Source of the DNA: a virus
Length of the DNA stretch: 64,000 bases
IMG/VR virus record: IMGVR_UViG_3300042922_001182
Location: 1 to 64,000 of that record
Strand: one strand, 5' to 3'
Shown here: piece after piece, positions 52,118 to 59,815 of the stretch
Numbering within the stretch: position 1 is the first letter of the stretch
How the letters are laid out: every line of letters begins with the position of its first letter
The notes under the pieces: model-generated
Database searches by the model: none
The model's input: only the letters and a program-made list of their open reading frames with translations
Told to the model about the DNA's origin: nothing
Program-made: the position numbers and the translations under genes

Positions 52118-52734
52118 TCGAGGTTAACCTGAACAAGAGGCAGATCGTCGTCGACATCATCAAGGCGGTGGTCAACAACGCCAGCGGCCCCCTCCCCAAG
52201 CTGGAGAGCTGGATGGCGGAGTTCTTCGACGCCGAGGGGCTCATCGAGGCCATCATCATGAGCGGGGCCGAGCACCCCGGATGGAGCTTCGTCTCCATCT
52301 CCGGGGACGCCTTCCTGCTCCGCAACCTGCCGTCCGCCGGGCCCTTCTTGCTGAGGGAGCTACTGCCGGTGAATAGCCCCTTCCGCGTCAACCAGGCATT
52401 AGGCGAAGTTAGTGAACGCGCTCCCTACGACGAGGACGACCTCATCGACCTGGCGCAATGCCTGGTGGACGCGTTCGAGCGCACCGGCACCCCGATCGCG
52501 ATCCCCCCCGAGATCACGAGCGAGATCGCAGAGGCGGTCCTGAATGCCTGCATCGACCACGATCCGGGAGGCTGGGAGGACTACCGCCTCTGCGGCTTCA
52601 GCAAGGAGCTGTACGAATTCATCGCCATCGAGGTTCAGAACCTCGAACTCAGGAGCCTGCACGCGACCAGGGCGATGATCGCCGAGGTCATCGGGCTCGC
52701 CAACGCCCGCGCCAATCAAGAGGAGGACAAGTAG
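52114..52734 (+). CDS. Unknown acidic protein
   Basis: A 206-residue acidic, mostly helical protein with GAGGAGAGG SD and a four-base overlap with the previous gene. Segments such as LIDLAQCLVDAFERTG and EIAEAVLNACIDHDP could be paired helices. It ends with a TAG directly followed by the next ATG. Function unknown. Confidence 0.7.
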   Translation: MIEVNLNKRQIVVDIIKAVVNNASGPLPKLESWMAEFFDAEGLIEAIIMSGAEHPGWSFVSISGDAFLLRNLPSAGPFLLRELLPVNSPFRVNQALGEVSERAPYDEDDLIDLAQCLVDAFERTGTPIAIPPEITSEIAEAVLNACIDHDPGGWEDYRLCGFSKELYEFIAIEVQNLELRSLHATRAMIAEVIGLANARANQEEDK

Positions 52735-53265
52735 ATGGGCGTCGACCTGTACACCATCGCCCTCCAGGGACCCCACCTCATCAGCGTCGAGGCCGGTACC
52801 TTCCTCGCCAAGAACGAGGGGATGAAGCGCGTCGAGTCCTTGATCCGATTCGTCAAGGGCTACGACGACGAGGGAGGGATACCCGAGGAGATCTGCGATG
52901 ATATCGAGAAGGACTTCACCCACCTCGGGGAGACCTGGGTGGGGGAGCTCGAATCGCTCTCCGGGAGAATCCTCGACTTGGAGCTGGTCGTCATGGACGG
53001 GCAGATGACCCATGAGGCGTACCTCGATAACATCCTCCACGAGTTCACGAAGGCCTGGAATCGTAACTCGGGTTTCAACTGCTACGACCTCGGTCAGCAC
53101 AAGGTCGCCGTGACCGGGTACGAGTGCGGAGGGGACGGCGAGCCGCCTTACCTCTACGAGGTGGTCCAGAGGCTCGCAGCCCTCGGGTGCCTGGAGCCCT
53201 ACTACGTCCGGCGTCTGGCCGCGCTCCCGTCCGTCAGGCCGGAGGGCTCCCCGCCCCGGCCCTAA
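52735..53265 (+). CDS. Unknown protein, last of small-gene operon
   Basis: A 176-residue acidic protein whose ATG follows the upstream stop without any gap; AAGAGGAGG in the end of the upstream gene provides the SD. It contains YDDEGGIPEEICDDIEKDF and a Cys-containing NCYDLGQHKVAVTGYECGG segment. No recognised domain. Confidence 0.7.
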   Translation: MGVDLYTIALQGPHLISVEAGTFLAKNEGMKRVESLIRFVKGYDDEGGIPEEICDDIEKDFTHLGETWVGELESLSGRILDLELVVMDGQMTHEAYLDNILHEFTKAWNRNSGFNCYDLGQHKVAVTGYECGGDGEPPYLYEVVQRLAALGCLEPYYVRRLAALPSVRPEGSPPRP

Positions 53266-53307
53266 CCCCTGCTTCGTTTCGGCCCTTCCGCCGCCGGGTA
53301 TAAGGCA

Positions 53308-53342
53308 CTCGGGCACATATAATGAAATAGGACGTGCCCGAG
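53308..53342 (+). promoter_or_regulatory. GGGCACATATAATG promoter-like motif (copy 6) within an inverted repeat
   Basis: The motif (53311-53324) contains a TATAAT and lies across the left arm and loop of an inverted repeat CTCGGGCAC (53308-53316)/GTGCCCGAG (53334-53342). It is 137 bases upstream of gyrB. The repeat could be an operator or a supercoiling-sensitive element controlling the gyrase promoter; that is inference. Confidence 0.5.
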
Positions 53343-53460
53343 CCCTCACCCGCCGAGCGCGGGAGGACTTCCTATGGCCTAACGGCCAAATCCCCCTGGA
53401 AACAGGGAATCGTATCGCGGCCCCTGAGAGGGCCCAACCCTAGTCACCGAAAGGTTGGTT
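53343..53460 (+). promoter_or_regulatory. Structured gyrB leader with hairpin over the ribosome site
   Basis: The leader holds several hairpins, including CCAACC (53434-53439) pairing with GGTTGG (53453-53458). The gyrB SD (GAAAGG, about 53449-53454) lies in the loop and right arm, so the hairpin can mask ribosome access. This suggests control of gyrase synthesis at translation. No open reading frame of interest lies in the gap. Confidence 0.45.
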
Positions 53461-55842
53461 ATGACTGCAACCAAGAAGTACGATAGCTCATCTATCGTCA
53501 CTCTGAAGGGCCTGGAGGCCGTTCGGAAGCGCCCGACGATGTACATCGGCACCCTGGGCGTGGAGGGGTGCTTCCACCTGTTCCGAGAGATCTTCGACAA
53601 CTGCTTGGACGAGTTCATGGGCGGTTGGGGTAAGACCATCTGGGTCTCCATGGACAAGGACGGACGCGGCGTCACCGTCCGGGACGAGGGGCGCGGCATC
53701 CCCGTGGACAACGGGGCGCTTGAGCACCTGCTGACCACGCTCCACTCCGGCGGCAAGTTCGAGGAGGGCGCGTACGCCACCAGCGCCGGTCTGAACGGCG
53801 TCGGCTCGTCCTGCGTGAACGCCCTGTCCGACGTGATGGACGTCACCGTCTTCAAGGACGGCTTCGTTTGGAAGCAGAGCTTCAGCAAGGGCGTCGCCAA
53901 GGGCAAGATCGTCAAGGGCGAGCCCACCAAGAAGAGCGGCACCACGGTCCACTTCGTCCCCGACGTCACCATCATGGAGGAGGTCGCGTTCGACATCGAC
54001 CGGATCCGCCAGTACTGCGACATCCAGGCGTACCTGAACGCCGGGCTGAAGGTGGTGCTGAACGTCGACGGAAAGACGGAGGAGTTCCATCACCCCCAGG
54101 GCCTGATCGAGTACGTCGAACACCTCAATAAGCAGCCCATGTTCAAGACCGTCGCCAGCATGGCGGCGTCGGAGCAGATGCCCTCCGGCAAGCCGGGGCA
54201 GATGATCCACGTCGAGGTGGCCATCGGCTACTCGAAGGGCAGCGAGGAGGAGATGCAGTCCTTCTGTAACTCGATCCCCACCACCGACGGCGGCACCCAC
54301 GTCCAGGGCTTCCGCATGTCCCAGGTCACGATCATCAAGAACCTCGTGAAGGAGTTGAAGATCCTGGGCAAGAAGGATGAGGACATCGAGATCAAGGGCG
54401 AGGACGTCCGCGAGGGCCTGGTCGCCATCGTCTCCGTCAAGCACCCGGACCCCAAGTACAAGGGCCAGACCAAGCACAACCTGGGCAACCAGGACGTGCA
54501 GGGCATCGTCCAGCGCCTCCTGAACGCCGAGTTCAAGATCTGGCTCGACGCTCACCCGGAAGAGGCCAAGATCATCGCCAAGAAGTGCGTGGCCGCAGCC
54601 AAGGCCCGCGTGGCCGCCAACCGCGCCCGCACCGCCGTCCAGCGCAAGGAGTCGCTGGGCTTCGCCGCCGTCAACAACGTCGGCAAGCTCGCCGACTGCA
54701 CCAGCACCAACGCCGAGGAGTGCGAGCTCTTCATGGTCGAGGGCGACAGCGCGGGCGGCTCGGCGAAGAGCGGTCGCGACCCCCGGGTCCAGGCCATCTA
54801 CGCCCTGCGTGGCAAGCCCCTCAACTCCAACGACGTGCAGGTGCAGCGCCTGCTCGACAACAAGGAGCTGTCCGACCTGCTGACCGTCATGGGCTGCGGC
54901 TACGGCGAGCACTTCGACGTCGAGAAGCGCAAGTACCACAAGATCGTCATCATGACCGACGCGGACGTGGACGGCGCCCACATCGCCATCCTCCTGCTGA
55001 CGTTCCTGTTCCGCCACTGCCGCCCGCTGTTCGAGGTCGGCGCGATCTACGCCGCCCAGCCCCCGCTCTACAAGGTGGAGACCAAGGGCGGTAAGGACGT
55101 GTACATGCTGAACGACCACCAGTACGAGACCTACATCCGCAAGCGGGCGGCAGAGCTCTTCGACGTCAGCCTGAGCAAGGACGGCGAGACCTACGAGGAC
55201 TACCTGGCGGCCAACGCCTTCTCCTCGTTCCTCTCCAAGGCCCAGAACTACCCGGAGACCATCCGGGCCACCGCAGAGCGCATCGGCTGCAACGCGCAGC
55301 TGGTGGAGTTCTTCGCGGACTACGGCGGCTACATCGGGGACACGGAGAACACCGAGACCTTCGCGGAGGCCCTCACCGACGCGTTCCCCGGCCTCACCAC
55401 TACCGTCACCCAGCCGGGCCAGTTCTACCTGGAGGGCCTCTACCAGAACCGCTTCCACGCGTTCTACGTGGACGCCGATCTCCTCCCCCTCGTCGAACCC
55501 GTCGTCAAGGCCCGCGAGGGCTTCGGCGGCTACACCATGGCCTACGTCCTGCCCAAGGGCTCGGAGGAGGGCGAGTACCTGTCCATCTCCCAGGCCGTCG
55601 CCAAGGTCATCAGCGCGGCCACCCCGGCGCACCGCCAGCGGTTCAAGGGCCTGGGCGAGATGCCCGCGCCCGAGCTGTGGGACACCACCATGAACCCCGC
55701 CACCCGCTCGATGCTCCGCATCACGGTCGCGGACATGGAGGGCACCGACGACCTCATCCAGCGCCTCATGGGCAACGACCCGGAGCACCGCAAGGCGTTC
55801 CTGGAGACCAACCAGAACCTAGTTAAGAACCTGGACGTCTAG
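53461..55842 (+). CDS. gyrB: DNA gyrase subunit B
   Basis: A 793-residue GyrB: GHKL ATPase with E43 and N47 (EIFDNCLDEF), DEGRGIPVDN and GLNGVGSSCVNALS; transducer; TOPRIM with E427 (EGDSAGGSAKSG) and D500/D502/D504 (TDADVDGAH); and the terminal QRFKGLGEM...LWDTTMNP block. At 793 residues it carries an insertion (~150 residues) between TOPRIM and this tail, as in GyrB of Gram-negative bacteria, whereas ~640 is usual for Gram-positive enzymes. With the GyrA at 59816 it would introduce negative supercoils. Start at ATG 53461. Confidence 0.95.
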   Translation: MTATKKYDSSSIVTLKGLEAVRKRPTMYIGTLGVEGCFHLFREIFDNCLDEFMGGWGKTIWVSMDKDGRGVTVRDEGRGIPVDNGALEHLLTTLHSGGKFEEGAYATSAGLNGVGSSCVNALSDVMDVTVFKDGFVWKQSFSKGVAKGKIVKGEPTKKSGTTVHFVPDVTIMEEVAFDIDRIRQYCDIQAYLNAGLKVVLNVDGKTEEFHHPQGLIEYVEHLNKQPMFKTVASMAASEQMPSGKPGQMIHVEVAIGYSKGSEEEMQSFCNSIPTTDGGTHVQGFRMSQVTIIKNLVKELKILGKKDEDIEIKGEDVREGLVAIVSVKHPDPKYKGQTKHNLGNQDVQGIVQRLLNAEFKIWLDAHPEEAKIIAKKCVAAAKARVAANRARTAVQRKESLGFAAVNNVGKLADCTSTNAEECELFMVEGDSAGGSAKSGRDPRVQAIYALRGKPLNSNDVQVQRLLDNKELSDLLTVMGCGYGEHFDVEKRKYHKIVIMTDADVDGAHIAILLLTFLFRHCRPLFEVGAIYAAQPPLYKVETKGGKDVYMLNDHQYETYIRKRAAELFDVSLSKDGETYEDYLAANAFSSFLSKAQNYPETIRATAERIGCNAQLVEFFADYGGYIGDTENTETFAEALTDAFPGLTTTVTQPGQFYLEGLYQNRFHAFYVDADLLPLVEPVVKAREGFGGYTMAYVLPKGSEEGEYLSISQAVAKVISAATPAHRQRFKGLGEMPAPELWDTTMNPATRSMLRITVADMEGTDDLIQRLMGNDPEHRKAFLETNQNLVKNLDV

Positions 55843-55852
55843 TCCGGGAGCA

Positions 55853-55874
55853 GGGGAGGGCTCCGGCCCTCCCC
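55853..55874 (+). terminator. Hairpin after gyrB
   Basis: GGGGAGGGC (55853-55861) pairs with GCCCTCCCC (55866-55874) around TCCG, without a T-tract. It could be a partial terminator or an mRNA stabiliser inside the gyrase region. Confidence 0.55.
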
Positions 55875-55900
55875 GAACCAGATAAAGAGAGGAGCGCACC

Positions 55901-56503
55901 ATGCGTGGCACCAAAGAGATCGACACCAAGACCTACGTCGAGGGGATGACCGCGTTCATCGAGAAGCACAACCCCGGGATGAACGTCATCCAGGCGATCC
56001 CGGAGCACGAGATCGTCTCAGCCTACACCGTCGACGATCTCAGCCGGGTCGTCATCCACATCTTCAGAGCCCGCAACATCCCGGGGATGGCCCCCACCAA
56101 GGTCCTGAAGGTCGACACGGAGGTCCTGTGGACGGAGGGGCTGAACGTCCGCGAGAGCGAGAAGCGCAACACGGCCATCCGAATGGCGGCCAGCAAGGTG
56201 GTGGAGAGCTTCTTGGAGGACCAGGAGAGGGCCCGTAAGGCCCAGGGCATCCCGACCGCCGTGGAGACGGGGCTCATCCTTCTCGCGATCTCGTACCTGC
56301 GCAGCGAGATCGTCCGGGACGCGGGGCAGGGGAACTACGACGTGATGCCCCACCGGGTCGTCCGCCTCAGCGTCGACGACGTGAAGGGCGTGGTCCAGAA
56401 GGCCAAGCACGCCCTTGAGCTCTACAGCAGCGACGAGGACTTCCTCGTCAACAAGATCGTCCAGTTCCTCAAGGGGATGGGCCTGGCCGTACCGTCGGAC
56501 TAA
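55901..56503 (+). CDS. Unknown protein downstream of gyrB
   Basis: A 200-residue protein with AGAGAGGAG SD. Alpha/beta pattern: helix TYVEGMTAFIEKHNPG, beta segment SRVVIHIFRARN, long helices AIRMAASKVVESFLEDQERARK and DVKGVVQKAKHALELY. No known motif. Placed between gyrB and the heptad-repeat gene, it may act with gyrase, but there is no direct evidence. Confidence 0.7.
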   Translation: MRGTKEIDTKTYVEGMTAFIEKHNPGMNVIQAIPEHEIVSAYTVDDLSRVVIHIFRARNIPGMAPTKVLKVDTEVLWTEGLNVRESEKRNTAIRMAASKVVESFLEDQERARKAQGIPTAVETGLILLAISYLRSEIVRDAGQGNYDVMPHRVVRLSVDDVKGVVQKAKHALELYSSDEDFLVNKIVQFLKGMGLAVPSD

Positions 56504-56508
56504 CACGA

Positions 56509-56536
56509 GGGGGAGACACGTCTCCCCCATTTTTTT
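56509..56536 (+). terminator. Intrinsic terminator
   Basis: GGGGGAGA (56509-56516), loop CACG, TCTCCCCC (56521-56528), then ATTTTTTT. The next gene's SD (GGAGGGG) follows within 12 bases, so readthrough or a nearby promoter must express it. Confidence 0.85.
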
Positions 56537-56548
56537 GGAGGGGAAGAG

Positions 56549-57520
56549 ATGCTGAAGAGCAAGATCAACAAGAAGCTGATGGACCAGTTCGGAGAGCCGT
56601 ACGGCATCTTCGACAAGATGGGGCTGCCTAGGAAGAGCGAGAAGCGCCCGACCCCCATCCCGCCGCTGACGTTCACCGGCTACGGCAACCTGTACGGCTA
56701 CTACAGCCCTCTGCTGTACGGCGACGCGTCCGGGGTGACCGGCGACGTGACGGGGCTGACCGGCGACATCAGCGGCCTGACCGGCGACGTGAGCGGCATC
56801 AAGGGCAAGATCGACGGGCTCCGTGGGGACGTCACGAACATCTACGGCGACATCAGCAACCTCTGGGGCGTCTGCTCCACCATGAAGGGGGACCTCGTCG
56901 GTCTGCTGGGCAACTGCACCGGAATCAGCGGAGACGTGACGAAGATCGTTGGCATCTTCGGTGGTAACTTCCTGAGGCCCACCGGCCCCCTGGACAGCAA
57001 CGGTCAAGTGGACTACGGGGTCACCCCCGACCCCCTCAAGAACCCGATGGGCGACGTGTCTGACCTGATGGGCATGATCACCCTCCTGGTCGGCGACGTC
57101 GGTCAGATCAAGGGCAACTGCTCGTTCATCGGCGGCGACTGCACCGGCCTCAGCGGCGACGTCGGCGGCATCAGCGGGAGCGTCGGCAAGGTGGTCACCA
57201 CCGATCACCCCACCGACAAGGACTCCGACGGCGAGCCCCTGAAGGTCCTGTCCGTCGAGGGCAAGGTGACCGGCGACTGCTCCAAGATCCAGGGCGACGT
57301 CACGAAGATCTACGGCGACGTCACGAAGCTGTCCGGCAACGTCTCCCTCCTCATCGGCGACGTCAGCGGTCTCACCGGCTACGCCACCGCCATGTCCGGC
57401 AACGTCACCGGGCTCATGGGCAACCTCAACTCCATCCCATTCGAGAAACGGGCCATGCCCATCGTCCCCACCTGGCTGTCCCCCGGCCCCGTCGAGCCCA
57501 TCGGCGGCGTCCTCCCCTAG
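56549..57520 (+). CDS. Heptapeptide-repeat (solenoid-like) acidic protein
   Basis: A 323-residue protein made largely of about 26 seven-residue repeats with consensus x-G-D-[VIC]-[ST]-x-[LI]: block 1 at residues ~58-138, block 2 at ~168-212, block 3 at ~238-293, joined by Pro/Gly-rich linkers. A fixed Gly, Asp and hydrophobic position per seven residues suggests a beta-solenoid with regular acidic rungs. It is located between the gyrase genes. Pentapeptide-repeat proteins (Qnr, MfpA) are solenoids that mimic DNA and bind gyrase; this is a different repeat length but a similar idea. A virion beta-helix or adhesin is the alternative. Function is open. Confidence 0.85.
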   Translation: MLKSKINKKLMDQFGEPYGIFDKMGLPRKSEKRPTPIPPLTFTGYGNLYGYYSPLLYGDASGVTGDVTGLTGDISGLTGDVSGIKGKIDGLRGDVTNIYGDISNLWGVCSTMKGDLVGLLGNCTGISGDVTKIVGIFGGNFLRPTGPLDSNGQVDYGVTPDPLKNPMGDVSDLMGMITLLVGDVGQIKGNCSFIGGDCTGLSGDVGGISGSVGKVVTTDHPTDKDSDGEPLKVLSVEGKVTGDCSKIQGDVTKIYGDVTKLSGNVSLLIGDVSGLTGYATAMSGNVTGLMGNLNSIPFEKRAMPIVPTWLSPGPVEPIGGVLP

Positions 57521-57542
57521 AAGAAAGAAGGAGATACCAACC

Positions 57543-58109
57543 TTGGCAATCGTGGAACTGAACAAGGGCATCGCGAAGAAGAAGGAGCTCCCGCTCTACA
57601 TCGACGTCCTGGAGGTGGCCTCCAGGACGGACAAGGCGGTCCAGGTCCTCTACACCCTGGCGACGGGGGAGACGAAGAACTGCCACAAGTGCGGCAGGGC
57701 GCTCACCGACCCGGTGTCGCAGCTCCTCATGTACGGCCCCCACTGCTGCGCCGACCTGGGGATCGACCGGAGCGTCACCAACCGGGAGGAAGCGCTGGCC
57801 TCCCTGGCCGCTGCGGCCGACGCCTTCGGAGCCCGCGTGGACTGGTTCCCCATCGGCTCCATCTACATGGGGATCGCCGACAACAAGGAGATCAAGGGGT
57901 ACGTGGGGACCATGGTCCTATCCGATGAGCAGAAGCAGTTCATCGCCAGGTACCACGCCTCCGGGCGCTCCCTCTCCAGGTTGGTGGCGGCCATCAACCT
58001 CAAGCACGAGCGCCAGTCTATGCTCCTGTGGCAGCTGAACCAGATCCAGGCGGTCTGGGACAGCTGCGCGGAGGCCTCCAAGGGTCGCCTCCGGCAGCAG
58101 CCCGTGTGA
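57543..58109 (+). CDS. Zinc-knuckle (DUF6011-like) protein
   Basis: A 188-residue protein with TTG start and AAGGAG SD. A zinc-binding-type segment has C47-x-x-C50-G-R and, after a loop ending in GPHCC, C68/C69, the layout of small phage zinc domains (CxxCGRxL...GPxC). The remainder is helical: EEALASLAAAADAFG and SRLVAAINLKHERQSMLLWQL. It probably binds nucleic acid or protein. Last gene before promoter-like copy 7. Confidence 0.7.
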   Translation: MAIVELNKGIAKKKELPLYIDVLEVASRTDKAVQVLYTLATGETKNCHKCGRALTDPVSQLLMYGPHCCADLGIDRSVTNREEALASLAAAADAFGARVDWFPIGSIYMGIADNKEIKGYVGTMVLSDEQKQFIARYHASGRSLSRLVAAINLKHERQSMLLWQLNQIQAVWDSCAEASKGRLRQQPV

Positions 58110-58110
58110 A

Positions 58111-58123
58111 GCACATATTATAG
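58111..58123 (+). promoter_or_regulatory. GCACATATTATAG promoter-like motif (copy 7)
   Basis: An almost perfect consensus copy directly after the stop of the zinc protein gene, 67 bases before the ATG of the next gene. A hairpin (58128-58157) follows immediately. Confidence 0.6.
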
Positions 58124-58127
58124 CAAA

Positions 58128-58157
58128 GACCCTTCGCCCATAATCGGGTGAAGGGTC
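58128..58157 (+). other. Leader hairpin after promoter-like motif copy 7
   Basis: GACCCTTCGCCC pairs with GGGTGAAGGGTC (one G-U pair) around ATAATC, just downstream of the motif, so it would form the 5' end of the transcript. Copies 1 and 8 also have a hairpin right after the motif. A 5' stability or termination element is plausible. Confidence 0.5.
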
Positions 58158-58189
58158 GCCTTCAGTCCTCTTAGAAAGGAATAAGAATC

Positions 58190-59245
58190 ATGAGCGAGAA
58201 GAAGCTCCCCATGGGCGCGGCCAGCCAGGTCAACGGCCTCGTCGGGACCCGGAACGGGCTGCTGGTCGTCCGGGAGGCCAGGGGGAACGGGGCGTACGAG
58301 TGTCTGTGCCTCGGATGTAACAAGGGATCCGTCGTCGGGGCGGGTTACATCAAGCACAACTCCTGCTGCTACAACTGCGGGCTGAAGATCCCCAAGCGCA
58401 AGTCAAAGATGTACACCGTTCTCAGCAAGCGCCACCTACAGATGACCAAGAGCTGCACGGACAAGAGCAGCAGGTCCTACCCGAGTCTCGGCGGCCGTGG
58501 GATCAGCGTCGACCCCTCCATTCGCAACGTCAACGCCTACATGGCCTTGATAGTCAACCTACCCGGCTACGCCGAGATGAAGAGCGCGAAGGATGTCTCC
58601 GTCTATGATGTCTCTCGGATAGACAGAGATGTGGACTTCGCCCCGGGGAACCTCAGGATCATCCACGAGAGCCTGAAGGGTAAAGCTGCAACCCCCGAAT
58701 CGATCACGCAGGCCGAAGCCCCCAAACTGGCCGTCGTCGATGGGTTCGGCATCTTCCTGAAGCTGACCCCCGGTGGGGGGATCAAGCCCCTGGAGATGGA
58801 GCTGGCGGTCGGCCCGTTCCGGAAGAGCGGGAAAGTCTACTACGACGAGGAGCACCGGTGCGTCCTGGAGGAGCACTACGCCCCCACCAGGGCGGAGATC
58901 CGGAAGAAGGCGAAGGAGATGGCGGAGAAGCACCTGGATGACCTCGGTCGTGCGGCGAAGCTCACCAGGGACTCGCTCACCCTCTTCCTCAACGACGCCA
59001 CGCCCAGGACCGGCGCCCCCGAGGGGTGGATGGTCGCCGTCAACGAGGAGTCCGGCCATGTGGTCGAGGCCCCCAACAAGGACGCCCTGGCGAGGTTGCT
59101 GGAGGTATCGCGCTCCACCGTCTACCGCTCGCTCAACGAGAAGCGGAAGCTGCTCAACGGCTACCAGGTGAGGACCGCCGAGGACTACAACCAGTCCGTA
59201 AACGACGGGATGGGCTACAAGGTGACGGGGCTCGACCCGGAGTGA
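58190..59245 (+). CDS. Homing endonuclease-like protein with NUMOD1-type tail
   Basis: A 351-residue protein. Residues ~38-68 hold a zinc-like CxxC...CCYNC cluster. Residues ~78-165 follow the HNH/AP2 homing endonuclease pattern (LGGRGISVDPS, VSRIDRDVDFAPGNLRI), related to the protein at 42967, but the DNNG of the D-R-I-D-N-N-G core is changed to RDVD, so it may be inactive. The C-terminal region (~285-335) has GWMVAVNEESGHVVEAPNK followed by LLEVSRSTVYRSLNEKRKLLNGYQV, typical for a NUMOD1-like DNA-binding helix-turn-helix. The gene lies between gyrB and gyrA. Confidence 0.8.
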   Translation: MSEKKLPMGAASQVNGLVGTRNGLLVVREARGNGAYECLCLGCNKGSVVGAGYIKHNSCCYNCGLKIPKRKSKMYTVLSKRHLQMTKSCTDKSSRSYPSLGGRGISVDPSIRNVNAYMALIVNLPGYAEMKSAKDVSVYDVSRIDRDVDFAPGNLRIIHESLKGKAATPESITQAEAPKLAVVDGFGIFLKLTPGGGIKPLEMELAVGPFRKSGKVYYDEEHRCVLEEHYAPTRAEIRKKAKEMAEKHLDDLGRAAKLTRDSLTLFLNDATPRTGAPEGWMVAVNEESGHVVEAPNKDALARLLEVSRSTVYRSLNEKRKLLNGYQVRTAEDYNQSVNDGMGYKVTGLDPE

Positions 59246-59305
59246 ACCCCTAAACCCCCGGGGAACACCGAATGGTCAGAGCCCCCGATAGAAAGGTAGG
59301 CAGTA

Positions 59306-59620
59306 GTGGCCACGAACGTTCCAATCGGATTCTCCAAAGAGGCAATCGGCGTCTACATCAGCGACGGTTCGAGCATCAACGACTTCAAGGTGAGCACCGT
59401 CCCCGGTACCTGGACGCACCAGGGAGGGGACATGTGGGCCCACCCCACCCACGCCGGTTGGCTCCTGGGAGCCTCCATCGTGGGCACGCCCGAGGAGGCC
59501 ACCCTCCTAGTCCAGGGCACCGCCGTCAAGCGCATCAAGATCCTGGAAGAGGCGCTGCAGAAAGCCAGGGGAATCCTCCGCAACACCTACGCCCCCGAGG
59601 AGGTCCACCGTGGCGGTTAG
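59306..59620 (+). CDS. Small unknown protein upstream of gyrA
   Basis: A 104-residue protein, GTG start after GAAAGG SD. Beta-rich and aromatic first half (GVYISDGSS, WTHQGGDMWAHPTHAGW), then a helix ILEEALQKARGILRN. It overlaps the next gene by 11 bases. No recognised domain. Confidence 0.65.
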   Translation: MATNVPIGFSKEAIGVYISDGSSINDFKVSTVPGTWTHQGGDMWAHPTHAGWLLGASIVGTPEEATLLVQGTAVKRIKILEEALQKARGILRNTYAPEEVHRGG

Positions 59621-59804
59621 CATCGACAACGGCCCCGAGGTCACGGTGAACCTCACCCAGGCCGAGCTGCAGGAGATCATCGGCTCCCTCATGATCAGGC
59701 AGCGGCACGCCAACAGCTCCACCGACTCCGCAGTCATCAAGCGCAACTGCGAGAGCGCCCTGACAAAGCTCCGCCCCCTTCGGAAGGGCGGGTTCTACGA
59801 TTAG
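59610..59804 (+). CDS. Small helical protein upstream of gyrA
   Basis: A 64-residue protein, GTG start within the end of the previous gene (SD GAGGAGG). Mostly helical (AELQEIIGSLMIRQRHAN, AVIKRNCESALTKLRPL). It ends 11 bases before gyrA and is surely co-transcribed with it. Function unknown. Confidence 0.65.
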   Translation: MAVSIDNGPEVTVNLTQAELQEIIGSLMIRQRHANSSTDSAVIKRNCESALTKLRPLRKGGFYD

Positions 59805-59815
59805 AAAGGACCACG

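Noticed and set aside
53488-55788. Long minus-strand frame opposite gyrB
   Set aside because: Same shadow effect; gyrB is unmistakable on the plus strand.
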